Shown: positions 1-6,664 of the stretch, one piece after another
Position numbering within the stretch: the first letter of the stretch is position 1
How the letters are laid out: every line of letters starts with the position of its first letter
DNA from: Bacteroidaceae bacterium
GTDB taxonomy: Bacteria > Bacteroidota > Bacteroidia > Bacteroidales > Bacteroidaceae
DNA: 64,000 nt
Assembly (NCBI GenBank): GCA_017619585.1
Contig: JAFZSA010000042.1
Coordinates: 100,909-164,908 of the forward strand
Reading direction: 5' to 3'
The notes under the pieces: generated by a model
Databases searched by the model: none
Seen by the model: the letters and a program-made list of their open reading frames with translations, nothing else
Told to the model about the DNA's origin: nothing
Translations under genes and position numbers: made by a program

Positions 1-1503
1 CTTGGTCAGCGCCAGTCGGATGTGGCCTTTCAGTACCAGCGTGTAATCCAGTTTCTCTGATTCAGTAAGCGGACCTAGGGCGATGGTACGTGTGATGTCC
101 GTTGTGCCGTCCTGATATTGGGCACCGCTGTCCAGCAACAACAGGCCCTTAGGCTCCAGCTTCACATCCGTCTCTGGTGTTGCCTCGTAATGAACGATGG
201 CGCCATGCGGACCATAGGCAGCAATGGTATCGAAGGATATATCGCGGAAGAGCTTCTGCTCAGCTCTCAGGGCAGTCAGTTTCTTGTCGATACTGATTTC
301 CGTAGGGAGTTGACAGCTGACAGTTGACAGTTGACAGTTGTTCATTGTCTGTTTAAGCCAATATAGGAACTTCACCATAGCCACGCCATCGCGAATCATG
401 GCGTTGCGGAAGCCTCTGATCTCTGCCTCGTTTTTGATGGCCTTCATGGGGGCAATCAGCGAGTTGTGTTCCACAACCTTACAACTCTCAGGCAGCGAAG
501 CCTGCAAGTTCCAGTTGCTGGTGTTGGGGTCAAGGAGCAATGTTTCAGGCTTGTAAGCCTTCAGCGTCTCTGTGATATCAGCGTAGGGTAGGGTGTTTAT
601 ATTGTTCTCCTTAAGGTAGCCGGTTACCTCGGGTGTTATCTTTGCAGGGTTGGTAAAGAGGGTAGCCTCACTTTGTGTCAACAGCAGATAGGCAACAAAG
701 ACGGGGTTGCAATGCACATCCGTTCCACGCAGGTTCAGTAGCCAGGCAATCTCGTCCAGCTGACTGACAACGGTCCCTTCTGCTCCTGCCTGTTGCAGGG
801 CTTCACGCAAGCGGCTTATCTTGCTTTGGCAAGTCTCGCCTGCATATTCCAGGGGCTGAATCTCAATTGGGTTGGTGGGGATGCTGGGTCTGTTCTCCCA
901 AAGTTCATCAGCAGGGTCGCCTCCAATGTAAAGTTGCAGGCCGGCTTTTTCGGCCTCTTCCATCATACATCTGACATCTGCCATCATATTCACCCAACCG
1001 TCAATGCCAATAACCCCCTCCGAGCCCTCCGTCGCGAATGGGGATTCGCTCCCCTTTATGGGGCCGGAATCACATCTAGTGATTCCTCTAAAGACCCCAG
1101 TCGCCCCGAGGGGAGGGATTGAGAATTGAGAATTTTTAGACTGTGAACTGCAATTATGAATTATGAATTGTGAATTAAGAATTTTATCCTTAAGCCACTG
1201 GCTGATGGTGGGTGTTTCTTCCAATCCGTCTTTCATCAGGCAGAAGGGGGTATCGGCCAGTTGGTCGGCAGCAGCCAAGAAGTAACGGCTATCCGTCCAT
1301 AGGGCAGCATCCTCCAATGTCACGACTGCTGTTCCAGCGCTTCCGTCGAAACCGCTTATCCATTGGCGCGTCATCCAATGCTCAGGCACGTATTCGCCAC
1401 AATGGGGGTCGGTGCTGGGGAAGATAAAAGCCTGTAGCCCTTTCTTCTGCATATATGTGCGCAGAGCACGCACGCGTTCGGTTATTTCCTCTTTTTCTGC
1501 CAT
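1..1503 (-). CDS. pepP: Xaa-Pro aminopeptidase (M24B), 3' end cut by window edge
   Basis: Cytoplasmic metallopeptidase expected to remove N-terminal residues preceding proline. The reading frame is open from ATG at 1503 to the window edge (501 codons); the C-terminal end of the catalytic domain is missing. The N-terminal creatinase-type domain is clear (GLQAFIFPSTDPHCGEYVP, WTDSRYFLAA), and the start of the pita-bread domain follows (FDTIAAYGPHGAIVHYEAT, then LLLLDSGAQYQDGTTDITRT, which holds two metal-binding Asp). Two stretches are not family sequence: about residues 105-160 (nt 1022-1185) and about 386-399 (nt 306-345). They are repeat DNA translated in frame without a stop. ATG 1503 is preceded by a strong promoter at 1524-1554, which supports the start. 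Family assignment is confident; whether the enzyme is still active is unknown. Confidence 0.9.
   Translation of the reverse strand, partial: MAEKEEITERVRALRTYMQKKGLQAFIFPSTDPHCGEYVPEHWMTRQWISGFDGSAGTAVVTLEDAALWTDSRYFLAAADQLADTPFCLMKDGLEETPTISQWLKDKILNSQFIIHNCSSQSKNSQFSIPPLGATGVFRGITRCDSGPIKGSESPFATEGSEGVIGIDGWVNMMADVRCMMEEAEKAGLQLYIGGDPADELWENRPSIPTNPIEIQPLEYAGETCQSKISRLREALQQAGAEGTVVSQLDEIAWLLNLRGTDVHCNPVFVAYLLLTQSEATLFTNPAKITPEVTGYLKENNINTLPYADITETLKAYKPETLLLDPNTSNWNLQASLPESCKVVEHNSLIAPMKAIKNEAEIRGFRNAMIRDGVAMVKFLYWLKQTMNNCQLSTVSCQLPTEISIDKKLTALRAEQKLFRDISFDTIAAYGPHGAIVHYEATPETDVKLEPKGLLLLDSGAQYQDGTTDITRTIALGPLTESEKLDYTLVLKGHIRLALTK
306..345. repeat. AGTTGAC-type heptamer repeat inside pepP
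   Basis: Four to five heptamers of the type GTTGACA (gttgacagctgacagttgac and onward) lie inside pepP and keep its frame, adding about 13 residues. Related heptamers occur at 17872-17910, inside the CotH-type gene, and at 43243-43275, in an intergenic element. Confidence 0.7.
1022..1185. repeat. Composite repeat inserted in frame in pepP
   Basis: Left part shares the strings gccctccgtcgc, atggggattc and ctaaagaccccagtcgcc with the intergenic element at 41624-41929. The right part (1125-1185) is the ATGAATT/GAATTAAG tract seen between many genes here. The block has no stop in the pepP frame and splits otherwise normal aminopeptidase sequence, so it looks like an insertion tolerated in a surface loop. 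Confidence 0.75.
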
Positions 1504-1523
1504 GTTTGAAGTAAAAAAGCCTT

Positions 1524-1554
1524 CAAAGGTACGAATAAGTGAGCGGAGTACAAA
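1524..1554 (-). promoter_or_regulatory. Promoter of pepP, shared-spacer type
   Basis: On the minus strand: TTTG (1554-1551), 19 bp spacer, TACCTTTG (1531-1524), matching the Bacteroidetes -33/-7 consensus. The spacer (plus strand CGAATAAGTGAGCGGAGTA) is nearly identical to those of typA and the AraC gene. Further upstream homology with the typA region continues to about 1625 (tgagt, caaacttatga). Confidence 0.8.
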
Positions 1555-1689
1555 ATAAATTCATTTATTTTTATTCCCAAGCATGAGTTATTTAGAGACA
1601 ACTGTTTCAAACTTATGATTAAGTGAGTGTTTTGTTGTGTCTGTTAATATTATTTAACAAAAAGTTGGGAGTAGTTGGGAGTAAAATTG

Positions 1690-1721
1690 CTTGGCTGGGA
1701 TAGTTGAATCGCATATCTTTG
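1690..1721 (+). promoter_or_regulatory. Promoter of serpin gene
   Basis: TTG at 1691-1693, 20 bp spacer, TATCTTTG at 1714-1721. It rules out an upstream in-frame start at 1691 for the serpin, because transcription would begin near 1728. Confidence 0.7.
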
Positions 1722-1762
1722 CCTCAGAAAACTTGTTTTTTTTAAAAAAGAGGCATTGGATT

Positions 1763-3085
1763 ATGAAAAAGTTTGTCTTAAGTGTTGCGTTTATGGCCGC
1801 TTCCTTCCTGGCTTTCGCTCAGGAAAATGAGCCAAAGAAAATTGAGTTGACCACTCAAGAGCGTCAACTAGTGGAGAACAGCAACGACTTTGCCTTCAAC
1901 CTCTTCCGCAAGGCTCGTGGCGTGAGTAATAGTATAATGTCGCCTTTGAGCATCACCTATGCTTTGGGATTGATGAATAACGGAGCTGCCGGCCAGACGC
2001 AGAAGGAGATTAACGAGGTTCTAGGCTTTGGCGAGGCAGGTGCTGATGCCATCAATGCCTTCTGCCGTAAAATGCTGACAGAGGCTCCCACATTGGATAA
2101 CACTACTGCTGCAGAGATTGCCAATACCGTCTATGTGAACAGTGGTCAGAACTGTATATTGCAACAAGGCTTTATAGATAAGGCCAACCAGTATTACGAT
2201 GCAGAGCCTCAGTCGCTCAATTTCTATGAGAAGCAGGCGGCAATGGGTATCATCAATGGATGGGCCAATGATCGTACACATGGTATGATACCAATGCTTT
2301 TCGATGAAGAAACGTTCAATGTAGATGCTGTTAGCTATCTGCTGAATGCCCTTTACTTCAAGGGTGCATGGACCTATAAGTTCGACAAAGAATACACCAA
2401 GGAAGAGCCCTTCAATGGTGGTGAGGCTGTGCCTATGATGCAGCAAAGTGGAGTGGAGTATGAAAGCACATGGAACAACCTCTACCAGGCTATTCACCTG
2501 CCTTATGGCAATGGAGCTTATAAGATGACCATCTTTCTGCCTCAGGAGGGTAAGAGCATTGATGATGTGCTCAGCCAGTTGAATGGAAGCAACTGGAACT
2601 TCAAGGGATGGAAGAATGAGATAAGTTTAAAGTTGCCACGCATTAAAACCGACACATTCCTTCCTCTTGTTGATATTATGAAGGAGCTGGGTATGATAAC
2701 AGCTTTTACTCCTTGGGCAGAGTTCCCTTACTTCTGTAACAGTGATGTATATATCAGCAATATGTTCCAGAAGGCTGCTATCGAATTGGATGAGGAAGGT
2801 ACAGAGGCTGCAGCCGTCACCGTGATCGAAGTTGAAAAGACAGCCATTACTCCTTATTTCTACGCCGACCGCCCGTTCATCTACATTATCAGCGAGCAGA
2901 GCACAGGCACCATCTTCTTCATGGGTCAGTTCACGGGCAGGGAAATGACAAGTGCCATTCAAGCTCCTTCCATTCAGAAGAACTCCAGTAATGATGATGC
3001 TATCTACGACCTGCTCGGTCGCAGAATAGATTCTTCATTTAAAAAGGGATTCTACATTCATAACGGTCACAAGTTCTTAAAATAA
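1763..3085 (+). CDS. Secreted serpin with C-terminal sorting tail
   Basis: Serine-protease inhibitor of the serpin family, 440 aa from ATG 1763. Signal peptide MKKFVLSVAFMAASFLAFAQ. Conserved serpin segments include NDFAFNLFRKA, NSIMSPLSITYALGLMNNGA, the breach/hinge ELDEEGTEAAAVTVIEV and the C-terminal ADRPFIYII. The hinge (Glu-Glu-Gly-Thr-Glu-Ala-Ala-Ala) is that of an inhibitory serpin. The P1 residue falls near Lys-Thr by the usual count and cannot be fixed by eye. The last about 30 residues (IYDLLGRRI then KKGFYIHNGHKFLK) are not part of the serpin fold and resemble short type IX sorting domains. Likely role: protection against host or competitor proteases at the surface. Monocistronic, with its own promoter and terminator. 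Confidence 0.9.
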   Translation: MKKFVLSVAFMAASFLAFAQENEPKKIELTTQERQLVENSNDFAFNLFRKARGVSNSIMSPLSITYALGLMNNGAAGQTQKEINEVLGFGEAGADAINAFCRKMLTEAPTLDNTTAAEIANTVYVNSGQNCILQQGFIDKANQYYDAEPQSLNFYEKQAAMGIINGWANDRTHGMIPMLFDEETFNVDAVSYLLNALYFKGAWTYKFDKEYTKEEPFNGGEAVPMMQQSGVEYESTWNNLYQAIHLPYGNGAYKMTIFLPQEGKSIDDVLSQLNGSNWNFKGWKNEISLKLPRIKTDTFLPLVDIMKELGMITAFTPWAEFPYFCNSDVYISNMFQKAAIELDEEGTEAAAVTVIEVEKTAITPYFYADRPFIYIISEQSTGTIFFMGQFTGREMTSAIQAPSIQKNSSNDDAIYDLLGRRIDSSFKKGFYIHNGHKFLK

Positions 3086-3109
3086 CTATAGTGTCAATTT
3101 TCTTCTTGG

Positions 3110-3143
3110 AATTCCCTCTAATGCCTATTAGGGGGAATTTTTG
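3110..3143 (+). terminator. Intrinsic terminator after serpin
   Basis: Inverted repeat aattccctctaat / attagggggaatt (3110-3122 with 3127-3139) followed by a T run. Confidence 0.8.
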
Positions 3144-3437
3144 TTACTATTAATGGCCGCAATTTTTTCTATTAGTAGTAACAATTGTTTCTATTAGTAG
3201 TTCATTTAACGCCGATTACTGTCGCTTCTTTCTTTGTAAATATTTTTCCTAAGACAATATTCAATGCTCAATGTTCAATGCTCAATGGATTTCTTCCTCC
3301 CTCACTAGGCAGAAAAATTTCCCTAACTGGGGAGCAAGTTTTTCTTGGTTAAGAAAAAAAGACAGCCTTTTATGGTTCTCTTTGTTTTGTCAAGAATCTT
3401 TCTGGCTCTATCCCCGATGGTTCTCGAAGAAGAGGAG
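3144..3437. other. Gene-free stretch before iteron array
   Basis: No convincing gene. It contains a direct repeat tctattagtagt (about 3168 and 3192) and a short tract of caatgctcaatgttcaatgctcaatgg-type units near 3260-3287. Short open frames here have no family signal. Confidence 0.5.
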
Positions 3438-3638
3438 AGGTATATGTTTGGTGAACATATACCCAAGATGTACCTAACATATACCCCACTATGTACCTTG
3501 TCGACTAGAATCTTTCAATATCAGGAAAAGAGGTATATGAGAGGTATATGATAGGTATATGTCAGGTACATGTTGCTATAACGTATACCTACCTCCGATG
3601 CCGATAACCATCGATATTTGGTGCATAATGAGGTACAT
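3438..3638. repeat. Two-orientation array of 11-bp iterons (AGGTAYATG)
   Basis: Unit AGGTATATGNN. One plus-strand unit at 3438-3448; four minus-strand units ending at 3463, 3474, 3485 and 3497 (steps 11, 11, 12); four plus-strand units at 3531, 3542, 3553 and 3564 (exact 11-bp steps); a minus unit ending at 3589 and a plus unit at about 3630. The first pair forms a perfect 10-bp inverted repeat (ggtatatgtt/aacatatacc). The two arrays are mutually complementary. This could be cooperative binding sites for a regulator of the downstream lipoprotein genes, or a cruciform-forming structure. Confidence 0.75.
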
Positions 3639-3775
3639 CCTTGTCAGTTCTACAAAGAAACGTTAAATATCTTCTGCTTTATTGTTTTTCTCTTCTAATA
3701 CATAGAGAATAATGTTGGAAAGTAGTACATTTGTCGTAGGAAAGATAAATATAGGATACAGAAACACACAAAATA

Positions 3776-4207
3776 ATGAAAAAGATTTGTGCTTTAATGA
3801 TGGTAGGATTATGCTTGTGCTTGAGCTCATGCAGCTGGTTGTGGACTATTAGCATTCGTTTTTACAACGAAACGTCTATGCCTGTCAATGTAAGTTATAT
3901 GTATTTTATGGCATCTGATAGTGACAAGAGCACTCATTTGCATGACTTGGATACGGTCTATCATAAAATTGATGCTGGGAAGAAACTGAAAGTAAAGTTC
4001 TTGGGTTATGATACAAAGTCGTTCGTCAAGGATAGCTCCTATTGTGAATTCATTAGATTTGAAACGCCGACAAAATCTGTTTGTTATAGAGACTCGGATG
4101 AGATTTGCGATTTTTACCGCTCGGCTAAACTTTCGAAATACAATTTTTGGGGTGTGGCACGTGGTAAGATTTTCATTACCGACAGTCTGTTTAACAGCAA
4201 GAAATAA
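3776..4207 (+). CDS. Small lipoprotein of unknown function
   Basis: 143 aa. Signal peptide with lipobox LSSC (Cys19), so probably membrane-anchored. The mature part is mostly beta (IRFYNETSMPVNVSYMYF, DTVYHKIDAGKKLKVKFLG). A -7-like TACATTTG lies at 3725-3732. It is followed after 11 bp by another small lipoprotein, so the two are likely co-transcribed. I do not recognise a named family. The theme of Asn-rich opening strand, then a Tyr/Asp strand, recurs in the neighbour. Confidence 0.75.
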   Translation: MKKICALMMVGLCLCLSSCSWLWTISIRFYNETSMPVNVSYMYFMASDSDKSTHLHDLDTVYHKIDAGKKLKVKFLGYDTKSFVKDSSYCEFIRFETPTKSVCYRDSDEICDFYRSAKLSKYNFWGVARGKIFITDSLFNSKK

Positions 4208-4218
4208 ATCCAATCATC

Positions 4219-4728
4219 ATGAATACAAATAAAAGAAACAGATATTTTCTTAGTATAGCGATTTTATTCTTTTACATGTTGGCAACCTCCACTTCTTGTC
4301 ATACGGAGATACCCTTTGTAAATTGCACGAATGACACGCTATTTATTGGTGCATCTCACTACAACAACATAGATAGCATAGATGCTCAGTTAGTCCCAGA
4401 TTATTATGATAGTATAAGTCTGGACACCACTAACATCTCTTTGTGGGAGGATAGAATCATAAAAATTGACAGTGCATCATTTAATGTAAATGCATACAAA
4501 GACTGTTTTATATATCCAGATTCTATGTGTACGATTGAATACTGTTATATGAATGATAAATCTAAATCAGATACCACATATTTTTTCCTAATCAAATGGA
4601 GTGATGCGAAGAGGTACTCATGGGATGAAATCCGTGAGAACAAACTATATCGCAAATGGTTTGCCGTTAGGAACAAAAAAGGTGAATTCGACAGGAATAT
4701 AAGGTACTCTGATTCTGACAATCAGTAA
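4219..4728 (+). CDS. Small lipoprotein of unknown function
   Basis: 169 aa. Signal peptide with lipobox (TSTSC, Cys27). Opening FVNCTNDTLFIGASHYNN resembles in layout the opening of the preceding lipoprotein, which suggests distant paralogy. The rest is rich in Asp, Tyr and Ser with the tail KWSDAKRYSWDEIRENK. Base composition is more A+T-rich than the housekeeping genes around it. Function unknown. Confidence 0.75.
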   Translation: MNTNKRNRYFLSIAILFFYMLATSTSCHTEIPFVNCTNDTLFIGASHYNNIDSIDAQLVPDYYDSISLDTTNISLWEDRIIKIDSASFNVNAYKDCFIYPDSMCTIEYCYMNDKSKSDTTYFFLIKWSDAKRYSWDEIRENKLYRKWFAVRNKKGEFDRNIRYSDSDNQ

Positions 4729-4809
4729 TACGGCATATCACTACTAGAGAAAGGCCGTATCACTCTCAGAGAAACGGCAAATTGCTATGCTAGGGGCTAA
4801 TATTTGCAG

Positions 4810-4862
4810 CCTCGGGAGTCTGCACGTGTTATACCCAGGAGCCTACACGTGTAGACTCGAGG
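4810..4862. terminator. Long imperfect hairpin, possible terminator
   Basis: Arms 4810-4829 (cctcgggagtctgcacgtgt) and 4845-4862 (acacgtgtagactcgagg) are complementary apart from two unpaired bases and one mismatch. No T run follows, so the terminator role is inferred from its place after the lipoprotein pair. Confidence 0.5.
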
Positions 4863-4976
4863 AGGGGGAATGACTTACTGTTAAATAATTGTAACGGCAC
4901 AAAACTTTTGTGACCTCAATGTTTTAGTATTGCTCTTTTTTCATACCTTTGCATAACTATTAAGATTTATTTTATA

Positions 4977-5873
4977 ATGAAGAAACTATTTAATGCATTG
5001 ATGTTTGCACATGTTAGGTCTGGTGTGCTTGCTTGTTTGATAGGCCTGTTATGCCCGCAGAATGTTCTTTCGCAGGGAATAACTAACCTGATTATTACTG
5101 GTAACGATATTCCAGAATCTGGATTGGCGTCAGCTTACATTTCGCATTCTTTCCGTATTGATGGCGAGGGGATTGGCAACATCACGGATGGCAAATGGGC
5201 ATTTGTCCTTCCATCAAGTAATGGCGAGGAGACAGTAGTCAAAAGTGCTGAAGATGGCTTGTCTTTTGATATTGATTCGTTATCCAATCCTGATGATTTT
5301 ACAATTAGCAAGGGGGGCATTATCTGTGGCAGAATCAGGTTTTCTGGTATCTTGGACGGACAATCCGTTGATCTGCAATTGGATGTTACTATTGATCTTA
5401 AACCGCTAATATCAAATGTGACTTGCGAGACACAAAAGATTGACGGCTATGATTCATACAATGCGTTTTGCTCGGCAGAATACAAAGGAGCTGATTATGT
5501 ATATGTAAAACTCGAAGAAGAATATGGAGCAATGGTAAGAACTCAGTTTGTAAGGGAACCTTATTCCGCCCATTTTGCATGCAGAGATATTGCGTCCCCA
5601 TATTATGCTTGGATTGACATTGAGGCCGCAAATAAATATGGAAGAACTGTCTACACAATAGAATTGCCACCGTTTGATGATCAGCAGACGGCTATAGACA
5701 ATCCCGTGGGTGATGACAATGTCTATTCTGAGATTAAGGTTTATACTGCAGACGGGAAATTTCTGAAGTCCATTTCTGACGTATCAGCAACGCAATCTCT
5801 TTTGCCAGGAATGTATGTATTTGCCTATTGCAAGGGAAATAAGGTTGTACGTACCTCAAAGATTCTAAGATAA
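4977..5873 (+). CDS. Secreted protein with sorting tail, unknown function
   Basis: 298 aa. Signal peptide to about residue 32 (LLCPQNVLSQ). Probably two or three Ig/Fn3-like beta domains. Residues about 145-240 (EYKGADYVYVKLEEEYG, then WIDIEAANKYGRTVYTIELP) are clearly related to the convergent neighbour at 5877-6440. The C-terminus (EIKVYTADGKFLKSISDV, LLPGMYVF, KVVRTSKILR) has the layout of a type IX sorting domain. A -7 box TACCTTTG sits upstream at about 4945-4952. The shared domain looks like a carbohydrate- or protein-binding Ig-type module, but that is a guess. Confidence 0.75.
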   Translation: MKKLFNALMFAHVRSGVLACLIGLLCPQNVLSQGITNLIITGNDIPESGLASAYISHSFRIDGEGIGNITDGKWAFVLPSSNGEETVVKSAEDGLSFDIDSLSNPDDFTISKGGIICGRIRFSGILDGQSVDLQLDVTIDLKPLISNVTCETQKIDGYDSYNAFCSAEYKGADYVYVKLEEEYGAMVRTQFVREPYSAHFACRDIASPYYAWIDIEAANKYGRTVYTIELPPFDDQQTAIDNPVGDDNVYSEIKVYTADGKFLKSISDVSATQSLLPGMYVFAYCKGNKVVRTSKILR

Positions 5874-5876
5874 GCG

Positions 5877-6440
5877 CTATTTCAGCTTAATCTTCTTGGA
5901 ACGAATCAGCTGGTTCTTGTTGTTGAAATATTGCAACAACAAGGTGCAAGCGTGAAAGCTTGATAATTCAGAGATGCTTTTGATCCGTTTCATGAATCGG
6001 CCATCCAGAGAGTAGATGTCTATATGATCTGTCTTTGCTGGACTCTTGTCTATGGAAGTCAATCCGTCTGCATAGTCTTCTGACATAACGGGAAGCTCTA
6101 TGGTTAGTGTGTCCTTTCCGTATTCATTTTCTGCAATGACGTCTACCCATGTCATTCTTCCTCTGTTTAGATACTTGAGATAGACGTGTGCTGGAGATGG
6201 TTCATTAATATGAATGATATCATAATAAGGGTTGTATTCCTCTTCCACACCGATGGTGATAGACGTGGCACCCTTGTATGTTACATCAAAGCTGAAATCA
6301 TAGTATGTTGCATACTCAGTATCGTGGACTTGCTTGTTGTCTATAGAAATAATCTTCGGAGCACTCCCAGGTGTGTTCTGGGCGCTGATATGGCAGCATG
6401 CAGCCATGACAATAAACAAGGATGCAAATAACTTCTTCAT
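5877..6440 (-). CDS. Secreted paralog of the preceding protein, shorter
   Basis: 187 aa. Signal peptide MKKLFASLFIVMAACCHISA. Residues about 45-120 (TYKGATSITIGVEEEYN, WVDVIAENEYGKDTLTIELP) match the C-terminal Ig-like domain of 4977-5873. It then ends in a sorting-tail-like segment (IDIYSLDGRFMKRIKSISEL ... IRSKKIKLK). It lacks the N-terminal half of its paralog. The two genes converge with 3 bp between stop codons. Function unknown. Confidence 0.75.
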   Translation of the reverse strand: MKKLFASLFIVMAACCHISAQNTPGSAPKIISIDNKQVHDTEYATYYDFSFDVTYKGATSITIGVEEEYNPYYDIIHINEPSPAHVYLKYLNRGRMTWVDVIAENEYGKDTLTIELPVMSEDYADGLTSIDKSPAKTDHIDIYSLDGRFMKRIKSISELSSFHACTLLLQYFNNKNQLIRSKKIKLK

Positions 6441-6609
6441 ATTGTTTGATATTTTGCTGCAAAATTAGTTGTTATTTCTCGGAAATATTAGGATTTGACT
6501 AAAAATCTTATTAGGAATAACATAGTTTAACAGACAACTGGTGATGGGGCGGGGGAAGACTGTGTGAAAATAGAAATCGCCCAAAATAAATAGAAGAAAG
6601 GGCGTTAGG

Positions 6610-6641
6610 TTTGGTCGTTATCTGACTTTTTTGTATTTTTG
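6610..6641 (+). promoter_or_regulatory. Promoter of parC
   Basis: TTTG at 6610-6613, 20 bp spacer, TATTTTTG at 6634-6641, about 24 bp before the ATG of the topoisomerase gene. Confidence 0.75.
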
Positions 6642-6664
6642 CAGGCAATAATGCATAAATTCTA

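Noticed and set aside
3438..3638. Iteron array as coding sequence
   Set aside because: Short overlapping frames there have no family signal, and the 11-bp period does not fit codons.
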